Shown here: positions 51,992 to 61,519 of the stretch, in pieces | Layout of the letters: the number at the start of each line of letters is the position of its first letter | How positions within the stretch are numbered: position 1 is the first letter of the stretch | Position numbers and translations under genes: made by a program | NCBI RefSeq assembly: GCF_016595415.1 | Contig: NZ_JAENIO010000012.1 | Coordinates: 1-64,000 of the forward strand | Length of the DNA: 64,000 nucleotides | Direction: 5' to 3' | Source of the DNA: Roseibacillus ishigakijimensis | GTDB taxonomy: Bacteria > Verrucomicrobiota > Verrucomicrobiia > Verrucomicrobiales > Akkermansiaceae | The notes under the pieces: generated by a model | Told to the model about the DNA's origin: nothing | The model's input: the letters and a program-made list of their open reading frames with translations, nothing else | Databases searched by the model: none

Positions 51992-52633
51992 TCAGGAAAT
52001 ATGGCGAGGGGCGGGAGCGATGAGGGAGGTCAGCACCAGACCGACCAGAAATCCGCCGAGGTGGGCGCCGTGGGCAATGCCGGTGGCCGGGCCCACCATC
52101 CCCATGATGTCGAGGATGTAGCCGCCCACTGCGACGAGGGCCAGGCGCAGGGGCGGGATGGGATGGGCGATGGGCCAGATCTGGGGCCAGGGAAGCTGCC
52201 AGCGCACCGCCAGCCCGAGGTAGGCCCCCTCGAAGCCCATCACGGCACCCGAGGCGCCCAGCAGGGGAATGGTACTTTCCGGTCGGCTGAGGACATCCCC
52301 CAGAGAGCCCCCCACGGCGGAGAGGAGGAAAATCGCCAATAGCCAACGCCCGCCCAAGAGCTCGCCCACCAAGCCGGCAAAGACCCAGAGAAAAAGCATG
52401 TTGAAGAAGAGGTGGTCCCAGTCGGCATGGAGAAAGGCCGCGCTCAGTAGCGTGGTGAAGGCCCGGGCTTCCGCCTGCCCCGCCTGCCCATCCCGGAGAG
52501 CCTCCCAGCTGGCGGTGACCTCGGCGGGCACGGCCATGTAGGCCACGAGGCTGTTCGGAGAGAAGCGTTGCCCCACGAAGATCAGCAGCATGGCAAAGAT
52601 GAGCAGAAGCAGGAGGCGATGGGGCAGTGGCAT
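51992..52633 (-). CDS. Rhomboid-family intramembrane serine protease
   Basis: A 213-residue protein from MPLPHRLLLLLIFAM, with about six transmembrane helices. HLFFNMLFLWVF (with His74 and Asn78) is the conserved loop, the catalytic Ser129 is in GASGAVMG, and His191 is in AHGAHLGG. It cleaves transmembrane substrates within the membrane. The stop lies 45 bases before the Dabb start, so they may form one unit. Confidence 0.9.
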   Translation of the reverse strand: MPLPHRLLLLLIFAMLLIFVGQRFSPNSLVAYMAVPAEVTASWEALRDGQAGQAEARAFTTLLSAAFLHADWDHLFFNMLFLWVFAGLVGELLGGRWLLAIFLLSAVGGSLGDVLSRPESTIPLLGASGAVMGFEGAYLGLAVRWQLPWPQIWPIAHPIPPLRLALVAVGGYILDIMGMVGPATGIAHGAHLGGFLVGLVLTSLIAPAPRHIS

Positions 52634-52888
52634 GAGGGCGGGAGTGTAGCCCGGGGGCGGGCCCCCTCGCAACCTCGCGGGCTGTCCCGCCGCCTCTTCT
52701 TGCTCCCCAGCCGGGTGGGATTGCCGCGAAGAAGGGAGCGCAGTTTTTTCTAAATTCCGCCAGCAGAGCGGGAAAGGAGGCCTGTCGGGGGAGGAAGGGC
52801 CGGGCTTTCTCGCACTCTGTGAAAGTCTGAATGGACAAAGCCACCATTTCTTTCCTAGCCTTGAAGTCGCACAACCAAATTCAATCCT

Positions 52889-53500
52889 ATGAAGAATTCT
52901 CGCATTTCCCGCCGACAGGGTTTCACCCTGATCGAGCTCCTCGTTGTTATCGTCATTATCGTGACCCTGATGGCCATTCTCATCCCGGTAGTCGGCTCGG
53001 TGCGGAGAAAGGCCGTCAAGCTGCAGGCCAAGAACACGCTCACTACCTTGGTCACTTCGGTGGACACCTACTATTCTACTTACAATATTCTGCCCTCCAA
53101 CACCCGTTCCGCCCCGTCCGAGGACACCGAGGTGCAGACCACTGAGCCCATCATGTCCGTTTTGGCCGGAATCAATATTGATGACATGAACAAGAAGGAG
53201 CAGGTCTTCTTCGACGGTGAGCAGGCTAAGGGTTCCTCCAAGAACAATGCCTTCAATGGTCTGTGGTTGACCAAGACCTCGGCCGAGCTCTACGACCCAT
53301 GGCGCAAGCCCCCGGGCAAGATTCGCGGCTACATCCTTCTCCTCGACTACGGCTATGACGGCCGCTTGGATGATCCCTTCAAGAATGGCAAAGTCATTGC
53401 CCGCCGCGCCGTGGCGTGGTCCACAGGCAAGGACGGTCAGTGGAACCGTGGCTCGGCCAAGACCGGAGCCAACAAGGACAACGTTTATTCTTGGTTCTAA
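52889..53500 (+). CDS. Type II secretion/type IV pilus pseudopilin-like protein
   Basis: A 203-residue protein with a type III signal: a short basic leader, then G11 followed by FTLIELLVVIVIIVTLMAIL, with Glu16 at the +5 position. A prepilin peptidase would cut after Gly11. The soluble domain has no recognised class. It is followed by a hairpin and a kinase-like gene; no other pilus genes are present. Such isolated pseudopilins are abundant in this phylum. Confidence 0.9.
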   Translation: MKNSRISRRQGFTLIELLVVIVIIVTLMAILIPVVGSVRRKAVKLQAKNTLTTLVTSVDTYYSTYNILPSNTRSAPSEDTEVQTTEPIMSVLAGINIDDMNKKEQVFFDGEQAKGSSKNNAFNGLWLTKTSAELYDPWRKPPGKIRGYILLLDYGYDGRLDDPFKNGKVIARRAVAWSTGKDGQWNRGSAKTGANKDNVYSWF

Positions 53501-53526
53501 GACTGGCTGACCGATTTTATTTTTGC

Positions 53527-53556
53527 GAAAGGGCTCACTGCGGTGGGCCTTTTTTG
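53527..53556 (+). terminator. Probable terminator after the pseudopilin gene
   Basis: AAAGGGCTCAC, loop TGCG, GTGGGCCTTT, with a bulge, followed by a run of T. It sits about 30 bases past the stop. Confidence 0.65.
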
Positions 53557-53641
53557 TGCCCCGGGAGGGGACGAATTCCCTTTCCTGTCATTGACAAAAC
53601 GCGCCCAGCCCCTTTCATCGCCGCTTCCATTTCTTTTCCCC

Positions 53642-54580
53642 ATGGCTGCCGACCTTCTTCTGACTGCTATTCGCCAACACCTGGACCTCTACCCGACACA
53701 CAAGGTGATTCTGGAGCCCATCGCGAGCGGAGCCTCCGGGCGCACCTTGGCCCGGCTGAAGCCAGAAGGCCATCCCACCTTCATCGGCCTCCATTATACC
53801 GATGAGCGTCCGGACAACGTTTTTTTCCTACCTCTAGCGGCTTTTCTCAAGTCGGCCCGCCTCAATGTGCCCATCGTTCTCTATGACAACCAGCCCAAGG
53901 GCCTCGCCATCGTCGAGGATCTGGGGGAGAAGGACCTGCTGAGCCTGAAGGACGAGCCCTACGAGGTTCGCGAGCCCTATTACCGCTCGGTCTTCACCCA
54001 GCTCGACAAGTTGGCCTACACCAAGGTGCCCAAGGACCTGGAGATGATGCCGCCCTTCACCACCGAGACTTATCAGTGGGAGCAAAATTATTTTTGCGAT
54101 CACTTCGTGGAAAAGCACTTGGGGCGCGATGCCAGCGCCCTGCGCACGAGTGAGGCCTTGGAAAAACTGGCCACCCGCCTGGGCCGCAGCCACCGCCACC
54201 TCGTTCATCGCGATTTGCAGTCGCAGAATATCGTTCTCCACGATGACAAGGCCTACCTGATTGATTTCCAAGGAATGCGCTGGGGACACCAGGAGTATGA
54301 CCTCGCCTCCCTCCTCTACGATCCCTACATGAACCACTCGGCCGAGGATAGGGAGCGGATGCTGGACCTCTGGGAGGACATCACCGAGGAGCGCCCCATC
54401 CCGCAACTGTTGCGCGAGTGCGCCATCCAGCGCCTGATGCAGGCCCTGGGAGCCTATGGCAACATTGTGGAGAATTATCACAACGAGTGGTATCGCCAGC
54501 ACATCCCCACCGCGCAGGCTTTCCTGCGCGAGAATGTGGCGGATACCGAGTTCGAAGAACTTCTCGCGCCTTTTCTTTGA
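53642..54580 (+). CDS. Phosphotransferase family kinase (AmgK-like)
   Basis: A 312-residue protein from the ATG giving MAADLLLTAIRQHLD. It has an aminoglycoside phosphotransferase/kinase fold: HRDLQSQNIVL (His189, Asp191) is the catalytic loop, and LIDFQGMRWGHQEYDLASLL (Asp208) is the metal site and C-lobe. The style resembles AmgK, which phosphorylates N-acetylmuramate and N-acetylglucosamine at the anomeric position for wall recycling. The sugar is an inference. It begins about 85 bases after the pseudopilin terminator. Confidence 0.8.
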   Translation: MAADLLLTAIRQHLDLYPTHKVILEPIASGASGRTLARLKPEGHPTFIGLHYTDERPDNVFFLPLAAFLKSARLNVPIVLYDNQPKGLAIVEDLGEKDLLSLKDEPYEVREPYYRSVFTQLDKLAYTKVPKDLEMMPPFTTETYQWEQNYFCDHFVEKHLGRDASALRTSEALEKLATRLGRSHRHLVHRDLQSQNIVLHDDKAYLIDFQGMRWGHQEYDLASLLYDPYMNHSAEDRERMLDLWEDITEERPIPQLLRECAIQRLMQALGAYGNIVENYHNEWYRQHIPTAQAFLRENVADTEFEELLAPFL

Positions 54581-54607
54581 AAACCCCGGGCCCCGGGGCC
54601 TTCCGGG

Positions 54608-56401
54608 CTAGAGCTTCTTCCGGAGGGCGAGGAGTCCGCCGATGGAAGCCAGTGCGAGAAGGGAGCACACACAGGCGGGGGCGACTGCGCGGTAGAGCCA
54701 ATAGCCCGTGCCGAGGAGAGTGCCCAGCACCGCCATCACCCCGAGGAGGGAGGCAAAGAGGGCGAGCGGCAGTTGACGCGAGGCGTCGGGCGAGGCGGAG
54801 CTTGCGGCGGCAAAAGGCTTCCAACCCGGTCCCGGCGGACGGATGCGCGCGACAAAGGCTCTGAGGTGATCGGGGTCGGTCCGCGGCCCGAAGCAAGCTC
54901 CCAGGATCCACGACACGGTCGTGATGGCCACCACGAGGGTATTTTGCCAGTAGTTCGCCATTTGCGCGCCCTCGGGAACGATCCGGGGATAGACGAGGAC
55001 GAAAAAGGAGGCGGCCAGAAAAGAGACGGCCATGGCGATGATTTCCGCCGTGGCATTGACCCGCCACCAGAGCCAGCGCAGCAGGTAGATGAGCCCGCTG
55101 CCGGCCCCGACGAGCACGAGCAATTGGAAGGCTGTCGTCGAGCTGTCGAGCACGAGGCTAAGCAGCGCGGCGAGGAAGATGATGAGGAAAGTGAAGAGGC
55201 GCCCCACCCAGACGAGCTCCTTCTCCGAGGCCGCAGGCTTGAGGAAGCGGCGGTAGAAATCGTGCGTGAGGTAGGAGGAGCCGATATTGAGCTGGGTGGA
55301 AATGGTCGACATGTAAGCGGCAATGAGCGAGGCCATGACCAGGCCGAGGAGGCCAGCGGGAAGCTTGGTCAACATGAGGGGATAAGCGATGTCGTCCGCC
55401 GCCAATCCCTTGTGCCCGGCCGGGAGGGCCGCCGCCAAGTCCTCAGTCGAGGGGAAGAAAATCAGTGAGGTGAGAGCGACCAGAATCCAGGGCCAGGGGC
55501 GGAGGGCATAGTGGGCGATGTTGAAAAACAAGGTGGCCCCCAAGGCGTGATTCTCATTCTTGGCCGAGAGCATCCGCTGGGCGGTGTAGCCCCCTCCGCC
55601 GGGCTCGGCCCCGGGATAGTAGGAGGACCACCAGAGGACGAGGAGGGGCACGAGAAAGGTGCCCATCACGAGGTCCCAGTTAGAGAAATCGGGAAAAAGG
55701 GCGAGCTTGGGGAGCACGTTCTCGTGGGCCAGCATCGCGGTGAGCCCTCCGGCCTCCGGGAGATTGAGAAGATAGCAGCAGGCTCCCAGCGAGCCCGCCA
55801 TCGCCAGCATGAACTGGAAGAAGTCGGTGGCGAGAATCCCGCGCAACCCGCCCAGCGAGCTGTAAATGACGGTGATTCCACAGCCCATCAGCAGCGTCTG
55901 CCATGGGGCTAGCCCGAGCAGCACGGTGCCGAACTTGATGGCCGCGAGATTGACGCTGGCCATCACCATGGTGTTGAAAATCACTCCCAGGTAAAGGGCG
56001 CGGAACCCCCGCAGGAAGCTGGCGGCCTTTCCGCTGTAGCGTAGCTCATAGAACTCGATATCGGTCATCACTGCCGAGCGGCGCCAGAGGCGGGCAAAGA
56101 CAAAGGTGGTCAACATGGCCGAGAGAATGAAGGCCCACCAGACCCAGTTGCCGGCCACTCCATTTTCCCTCACGATCTGAGTCACCAGGTTGGGAGTATC
56201 GGCAGCGAAGGTGGTGGCCACCATGGAGACTCCCAGCAGCCACCAAGGCATGTTGCGGCCGGAGAGAAAGAAGTCCGAAGTGCTCTTCCCCGCCTTCTTC
56301 ATCGTGACTAATCCGATGAGTAGGGAGATTGCCAGCACAGTGGCAATGATGAGCCAATCCCAGAAACTGAGCGAAACGAGTGAACTGTTGCAAAGCAGCA
56401 T
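54608..56401 (-). CDS. Sodium:solute symporter (SSS family)
   Basis: A 597-residue protein with about 13-15 helices. Family motifs include DFFLSGRNMPWWLLGVSMVA, FAADTPNLVTQ and AAYMSTISTQLNIGSSYL. The SSS (SLC5-like) family couples sodium to sugar, amino acid or other uptake. It is a single gene, the left end of a run of glycan-related genes; a sugar is therefore plausible, but that is inference. Confidence 0.92.
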   Translation of the reverse strand: MLLCNSSLVSLSFWDWLIIATVLAISLLIGLVTMKKAGKSTSDFFLSGRNMPWWLLGVSMVATTFAADTPNLVTQIVRENGVAGNWVWWAFILSAMLTTFVFARLWRRSAVMTDIEFYELRYSGKAASFLRGFRALYLGVIFNTMVMASVNLAAIKFGTVLLGLAPWQTLLMGCGITVIYSSLGGLRGILATDFFQFMLAMAGSLGACCYLLNLPEAGGLTAMLAHENVLPKLALFPDFSNWDLVMGTFLVPLLVLWWSSYYPGAEPGGGGYTAQRMLSAKNENHALGATLFFNIAHYALRPWPWILVALTSLIFFPSTEDLAAALPAGHKGLAADDIAYPLMLTKLPAGLLGLVMASLIAAYMSTISTQLNIGSSYLTHDFYRRFLKPAASEKELVWVGRLFTFLIIFLAALLSLVLDSSTTAFQLLVLVGAGSGLIYLLRWLWWRVNATAEIIAMAVSFLAASFFVLVYPRIVPEGAQMANYWQNTLVVAITTVSWILGACFGPRTDPDHLRAFVARIRPPGPGWKPFAAASSASPDASRQLPLALFASLLGVMAVLGTLLGTGYWLYRAVAPACVCSLLALASIGGLLALRKKL

Positions 56402-56682
56402 GGCAGAGATAGAAAGCGAAAAGGAGAGATAGAGGGAATACTAAACTTGAGTGCGGAGAGCGGGGAGATTTTTGCGCTTTCCCTCGACTCGCGCCGGCGA
56501 AGCTGTCTTTCCAGCTTGGCAGGTTGCAGTTCTTTCTCTTTGTGTGCTTTCTGAGAATTTTGTGCGGAGCGTGCAAGGTCGAGACCGGTGCCGGGAGAGC
56601 CGCCGGAGGGAAGGTGTTTATTTTGAGAACAATTGCCGCTGCCACCCGGGAAGGAGAGCTGGCGGGGAAAATGGGAAAGCTT

Positions 56683-57528
56683 TCAAGGAGAGATGAGCAG
56701 GCCGGTGGCATCGTCCGCAGGCTTGAGGCGGGGGAAGCGGGTGCAATCCGGATCCGCGTCCTCCAGCTGGCGCACCAGCGCAATGGCGGTGGCCACGCCT
56801 TGGCGGGCGATTCGCTGAAAAAATTCCTCTTGGGAAAAGTGGCCGAAGACATCACACAGCCGATAGAGGCCATCGGTGCAGAGGAGGATCTGCGCCAGAG
56901 AAGAGGTGGCCAGGGTGGTGCACACGAGCTCGGGAAGCCATCGTTCGCTGAGATCGGCCACCCAGAAGCCCCTTGCGCTGTTGCGCTCCCTTCGTTGCTG
57001 ACTCAGAATAGGACGGAGCCGGGCAGAGAGTTCCGCCGGAGGGAGAGCGGGGCGGATCTTTTGCAAGCGGGTGAGGAGGGCGACGGACTCTTCCTCATGA
57101 CGAGCGACCCGCTGATCGCCAATCTGCCGGAGGGTGCCGTCCTTTTCTCGGACCAAGTTGATGCAATCTCCAATGGACAGAAGAGTGGTCTCTTCCTCGC
57201 CGAGATGCACCAGCGAGAGCGAAGCCGCAGGCAGAAGGTGGGGAGGAAAGGTGCGCCAGCGGGGGTTCTCCTGGTCGGCCCGGGCGAGGACTAGGCGCAA
57301 GGCTGCCGCGAGCAGGTCGAGCGGATTCTCTTTCCCGGGAGCCAGGGCTTGCAGGGCATGGTCGAAGTTCTGGGCAAACCAAATGGCATCGCTTTTTTCC
57401 TCTGGAAAGAGACGCTCGGAGGTGATCCCGGTGACCCCATCCAGCATCCAGGCAAAGGCCCCGCCGGAGCCAGCCCGGTCTTCGTTGGATCGTCCGCCTG
57501 GCTCACTGGCTATCGCTTGGATTTGCAT
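56683..57528 (-). CDS. PP2C-type protein phosphatase
   Basis: A 281-residue protein starting at MQIQAIASEPGGRSNEDRAG. PP2C-like positions are present: NEDRAG, AFAWMLDGVTG (metal-binding aspartate), LSIGDCINLV, QILLCTDGLYRL, and KPADDATGLLI at the end (DD motif). It removes phosphate from Ser/Thr and may act in signalling. No partner kinase is visible. The start lies 68 bases after the GH20 stop on the same strand. Confidence 0.85.
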   Translation of the reverse strand: MQIQAIASEPGGRSNEDRAGSGGAFAWMLDGVTGITSERLFPEEKSDAIWFAQNFDHALQALAPGKENPLDLLAAALRLVLARADQENPRWRTFPPHLLPAASLSLVHLGEEETTLLSIGDCINLVREKDGTLRQIGDQRVARHEEESVALLTRLQKIRPALPPAELSARLRPILSQQRRERNSARGFWVADLSERWLPELVCTTLATSSLAQILLCTDGLYRLCDVFGHFSQEEFFQRIARQGVATAIALVRQLEDADPDCTRFPRLKPADDATGLLISP

Positions 57529-57546
57529 GGATGCGGGGAAAGGAAG

Positions 57547-57578
57547 AAGGCAAAAAGCCCTCCCCGCCTGGGGAGGGC
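57547..57578 (-). terminator. Rho-independent terminator after the GH20 gene
   Basis: GCCCTCCCC (57557-57565) and GGGGAGGGC (57570-57578), followed on the minus strand by a five-base T-run. It is between the GH20 stop and the PP2C start, so GH20 is probably transcribed alone. Confidence 0.85.
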
Positions 57579-57596
57579 CTGGTCGCGGGCAGGACT

Positions 57597-59480
57597 CTAC
57601 TCGCCGAACACCATGATTTCGCAAAGACGCGAAAAGCTTGGGAAGGTGAGGTCTTCGCAGCCTGCGGTGCGCAGACGCACGTAGCGGGCCCGCACCTGGT
57701 CACCCGGGTGGACGACTTTGTTGCTGTCCCCCCGGCTGCCCTTCCGGGTTTCCCCGATGGTCCGGTAGCTCCGCCCATCCCGCGAAACCTGGACCTGGTA
57801 GCTCTCCCAGCTGCCATGGACGGCGGCTTCATAGACTTCGATGCGATCGATGGTGGTGACTTCTTCCAAGTCGATGGTGATCTCGAGGGCCTCCGGCTTG
57901 GTGGGGAAGCCGAGGAAGTGATCGAAGCGGTCCGTGGCACCATTGGTCAATCGCTGGGGACCAAAGTGGGGTTGGCTGGCTCCTGCCGAAACTGTGACCT
58001 CTTTGCCATAAGCCAGGTTGCCGGGCAGGGAGGGCTCGCGGCGGTCGGGCCAACCGCCGGTAGGAGTGGCTTTTTCTCCGGGATGGAGCCGGGCCAAGAG
58101 TCCGGCCAACTTTTGGTCGCGTTGCAAAAAGCTCTCAAAGGAGTCCTCACCCTGGTCGTTCCAGGCCCGGGCCGTGGCGGCAGTCAGCCGTTGGCGGCAC
58201 AGGGGCAGGACGTTTTCCTCCCTCCCTTCCCACCAAGCCATGCAGAATCCGAGGAGTTGCTCGCTTTTCCGGATGGTGAGGGGCTTGTGAAAGGTCTCGA
58301 AGGCATGGTTGATGTGCTTGAAGCGGGTGAGGTCCAGCTCATAGCAATCCTGGGTCGGGACCGCAGTGAACATGGTGCGGGGATAGTGATCCACCACGTA
58401 GAGCGGATCCCAGTTGGCATTGATGAGGCGGTAGCCCGCCTCCACCATTTGGGGCGCTGGCATCTCGATCGAGCGCCAGTTCATGTGGATAACCTCTTCG
58501 TTGACCTTGTTTTCGCCTTCTCCCAGGCGCGGCCCTTCCCAGACGATGGTTTCGCGGCCGTGCTTTTTGAGAAAAGCGTGCAATCGGTTGACGAGGGCGC
58601 GTTGCAAGTGCTCGTCCACCCCGAAGGCTTCATCGCAACCGATGTGAATGTAGGGAGTGGCTTGGAAGACCGCCATCATCTCCTCCAAAATGGTGGTCAA
58701 GCCCTCGTAAGCCGAGTCCAGCGAGGCCAGCTCGGTAGGGGTTTTGCCAAAGACCTCCGGATACTCGTTGCGGAGGATGCCCGAGTGCCCGGGAGCCTCC
58801 AACTCGGGAATGATGGTCACTCCGCGAGCCTGGGAGTAAGCCTCCATCTCATGCCAATCCTGCAGGGTCCAGCCCGCCTGCTCGCTGAGCAACTTGGGAA
58901 AAGCGGTCGAAGGAAAGGAGAAAAGCTGGTCGTCAGTCAAGTGCAGGTGCAGGTAGCGGGTCTTGGCCAGCCACATGGCGTCAATGATCTCCCTGAGAGT
59001 CGCCGGAGAGTGGGGATTGCGACCCATGTCGACGAGAAAGGCGCGGAAGGCGTAGTCAGGTGAATCCGCCAGGGAGCCCCGGGGTAGGAACCACGCACCC
59101 TCCGCCCCGGCCTCGCCCAGCTGGAGAAGGGTGGCCGCCGCGCGGGCGACTCCTTCTGTCTCCGTGGCAAAAATGCGCACGGAGTCCTGAATGTCGATCC
59201 GATAGCCTTCCGCGCCCAGCCCCTCGGCTTGCTGAATCTCGATGGTGGAGGAATTGGCGGAGTTCGCTCCACTCTGGGGGAACAATTGTCTGAGTGCTCC
59301 CTCCAAGGCTTGCGCTTGAGCGGAGAAAATTTCGGGAGCGGAGACGCTCAGAGGCAGGGCCGTGCCCCCCTTGGCCGTTTGCATTTGCTTGGGAGCCGGG
59401 AGAACCGTGGGCTCGACAGAGAGCGCCGTGGGAGTGCAGAAAAAGAGCGACAAAAGCAGTCGCAAAATAGTTTTTTTCAT
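57597..59480 (-). CDS. Secreted GH20 beta-N-acetylhexosaminidase with discoidin-like domain
   Basis: A 627-residue protein with signal peptide MKKTILRLLLSLFFCTPTALS. An N-terminal GH20b domain (about 25-140) is followed by the GH20 barrel, with DMGRNPHSPATLREII, HLTDDQ, PELEAPGHSG and the catalytic Asp283-Glu284 in HIGCDEAFG. A C-terminal F5/8 type C-like (discoidin) module is at about 480-627 (GATDRFDHFLGFPTKPEALE, RYVRLRTAG). It removes terminal GlcNAc or GalNAc from glycans outside the cytoplasm. Its neighbours suggest a glycan-use locus. Confidence 0.92.
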   Translation of the reverse strand: MKKTILRLLLSLFFCTPTALSVEPTVLPAPKQMQTAKGGTALPLSVSAPEIFSAQAQALEGALRQLFPQSGANSANSSTIEIQQAEGLGAEGYRIDIQDSVRIFATETEGVARAAATLLQLGEAGAEGAWFLPRGSLADSPDYAFRAFLVDMGRNPHSPATLREIIDAMWLAKTRYLHLHLTDDQLFSFPSTAFPKLLSEQAGWTLQDWHEMEAYSQARGVTIIPELEAPGHSGILRNEYPEVFGKTPTELASLDSAYEGLTTILEEMMAVFQATPYIHIGCDEAFGVDEHLQRALVNRLHAFLKKHGRETIVWEGPRLGEGENKVNEEVIHMNWRSIEMPAPQMVEAGYRLINANWDPLYVVDHYPRTMFTAVPTQDCYELDLTRFKHINHAFETFHKPLTIRKSEQLLGFCMAWWEGREENVLPLCRQRLTAATARAWNDQGEDSFESFLQRDQKLAGLLARLHPGEKATPTGGWPDRREPSLPGNLAYGKEVTVSAGASQPHFGPQRLTNGATDRFDHFLGFPTKPEALEITIDLEEVTTIDRIEVYEAAVHGSWESYQVQVSRDGRSYRTIGETRKGSRGDSNKVVHPGDQVRARYVRLRTAGCEDLTFPSFSRLCEIMVFGE

Positions 59481-59520
59481 TAGGTTGTGTGTCGTTTGAT
59501 ACTTGTGGGAAAGGCGCGGG

Positions 59521-60303
59521 TTAACTGTCGAGTAACCAGTTCAAGGCTTGCAGCCAGAACTTCTGATACTCCGTCCAGTAGACAAAATTGCAGCCCCAGT
59601 GCGGCGCGGGATCGGAGGTGTAGGCGAGAACCCGGCCGTCTCCGAATTGCCCCGTGCAAACTGCCGGATGTCCCTCAGGCCACTCCAAGACCACCTCACA
59701 ATTTTCTCTGGGCTGAACGATGTTGTATCCCAAAATAGGAGGCGCGCTGCTAAAGTCTACCCCTTCAAAGATGGACATTTTATGATCAACCGGCCGGGGC
59801 ACGAAGCCCTCGGTGGATTCCCGCAGGTCCTCCACCTCGAGGCACTGGCAGGGCAGAATCTCGCGCAAACGTGTTCGCCCCCAGCCCCCTTTTCCCATTT
59901 CGCCGTTGAAGCTCAACCAGCCTCCGAGAAACATGAAATGAGTCCCCGCCTGGCAGGCTTCCACGGTCAATCTCACCCGATCCGGAAAGGTGAGAGGCTC
60001 TTTGCCAAACTTCGACCGATCAAAGAAGGAGGGATCGAGCTGGAAGTTCTTCGCCTCCACATCCGAGAAAATGATGACGTCGTATTCCGCCAGGATCCTT
60101 TCCCACTCGCCAGGCTTGTTGCGGTAGAAGTCCCAGGTCGGAACGCTGTCACACTGATGCTCGCCCGTCGATTCCAGCGCTTCTTTCAGCCAGACGCCAT
60201 AGTTGAAAATTTCCGTCCCCTTGGGCGCATAATTAAAGGGAGTCTCCGCAAAAACGGGTCCAAGCATGACCGCCCAGTCTCCCACATAGTAGATTTTAGC
60301 CAT
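59521..60303 (-). CDS. Glutamine amidotransferase-like (ThuA/DUF1355-type) protein
   Basis: A 260-residue protein from the ATG giving MAKIYYVGDWAVMLGPV. An upstream ATG at 60324 is an alternative. The class I amidotransferase-like fold (PF07090-type) is suggested by TEIFNYGVWLKEALE, YDVIIFSDVEAKNFQLDP, FMFLGGWLSFNG and GQFGDGRVLAYTSDPAPHWG. It lacks the canonical glutaminase cysteine, so it probably does not hydrolyse glutamine. ThuA-type relatives serve sugar metabolism. It shares a divergent region with the AraC regulator. Confidence 0.8.
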   Translation of the reverse strand: MAKIYYVGDWAVMLGPVFAETPFNYAPKGTEIFNYGVWLKEALESTGEHQCDSVPTWDFYRNKPGEWERILAEYDVIIFSDVEAKNFQLDPSFFDRSKFGKEPLTFPDRVRLTVEACQAGTHFMFLGGWLSFNGEMGKGGWGRTRLREILPCQCLEVEDLRESTEGFVPRPVDHKMSIFEGVDFSSAPPILGYNIVQPRENCEVVLEWPEGHPAVCTGQFGDGRVLAYTSDPAPHWGCNFVYWTEYQKFWLQALNWLLDS

Positions 60304-60429
60304 AGTCTGATCGTTGCTGTCCATCTTTCGATGAATCTCTACCAGCGTGGACGACAGAGAGAAAATTCGCTGCGCTATTCGACGGGAAAAATGTCGCATT
60401 TTTGGCCAAGTGCCTGCTAGTTTTCTGCC

Positions 60430-61236
60430 GTGATGAAGCGATTGCCGGCTCCCCTTTCGAATCCAATCGAAAGCTTGTTCTTTGTCGCAGAGAGAGAGCG
60501 GGTCTCATCCGGGAGTTTTCGTTCGGAGAGCACGCCCCAGCATTTGGTTCATATCACTCTCTCAGGGGAAGTGCGCCAAACTGCCGGGGGCCTGCAGGAG
60601 CAGTTCAGGGAGGGCGATGTTGTCTGGTATCACGAGGCCGAACCCGTGACGGGCGAAGTGATTCGCGCTCCCTGGCGCTTTATAACCATCGGATTCTCAG
60701 CTCCCGGTCTCTCTCCTCCCTCTCTGGACTGCCGGGTCTTGCCCGGGGGAGCAAGGACCATGGGACTCGCTCACGAACTCTTGCAGATTTGGCAAGATGA
60801 AGAACGGCCTTCCTTGGAGCGGGCCCTCTTGGCCACTTCACGCTTGGCCGAACTCGTTCTCGATTTCGCACCCCTGGAAGCTTTCACCCCTTCGCTGGAT
60901 AGGCAGGAAATGGGGCTTCCCCAACGGTGGTGGCAGGTGGAAAGACTTCTGCGGCAGCGTCTCGAGGAATCCTTCTCCCTACAGGATATCGCACATCTTG
61001 CCAGGATGAGCAACCGGACCCTCAACCGTGCTTGCCATCTGGCTACCGGCGACTCTCCGGCCCGACGATTGCGCGAAATCCGTTTGAGCTATGCGCGCGG
61101 ACTCTTGGAGCACACTCCCATTCCCGTTACCGAAGTCGCGTTTCGGGTCGGTTTTGCCCGCGTGCAGGAGTTCTCGCGGGACTACAAAAAACAATACGGA
61201 ATGAGTCCTTCTCAGGTTCGGAAAAGAGACCGCTGA
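60430..61236 (+). CDS. AraC-family transcriptional regulator
   Basis: A 268-residue protein starting at GTG (60430) or the adjoining ATG (60433). An N-terminal cupin-like sensing half (about 30-110) is followed by the double helix-turn-helix (about 165-265: FSLQDIAHLARMSNRTLNRA and VTEVAFRVGFARVQEFSRDYKKQYGMSP). It is divergent from the GATase-like gene across about 126 bases. It probably controls this and/or the downstream glycosidase. Such pairs usually respond to a sugar. Confidence 0.92.
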   Translation: MMKRLPAPLSNPIESLFFVAERERVSSGSFRSESTPQHLVHITLSGEVRQTAGGLQEQFREGDVVWYHEAEPVTGEVIRAPWRFITIGFSAPGLSPPSLDCRVLPGGARTMGLAHELLQIWQDEERPSLERALLATSRLAELVLDFAPLEAFTPSLDRQEMGLPQRWWQVERLLRQRLEESFSLQDIAHLARMSNRTLNRACHLATGDSPARRLREIRLSYARGLLEHTPIPVTEVAFRVGFARVQEFSRDYKKQYGMSPSQVRKRDR

Positions 61237-61519
61237 TTTGGAGCGGAAATATTCAATGGGTTGACAACTTGTCGTTTTCTTGTCGAGAGCCCGACCCATC
61301 CCTAGCTTCGCTTGCATGGTGCTCCTAGAGGAATTCTCTCTATTGTCGGAACCGTCTGCCGCAAGGGGTATTGTCCCCGCTGGCCGGGGCCGTAATCTGA
61401 GAGAATGCGCAAAAGTGGAGAAATTTTGTCCAAAAATGCTTCGTTGCTGCGGTGAACTATTGAATTTCCTCACTCCGCTCCGTCGTGCCGGTGGCACGAG
61501 ACTCGAATTGCCTCAAATC

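Noticed and set aside
57531-59063. 510-codon plus-strand frame opposite GH20
   Set aside because: It is antisense to a GH20 gene with an intact catalytic pair and has no recognisable motif.
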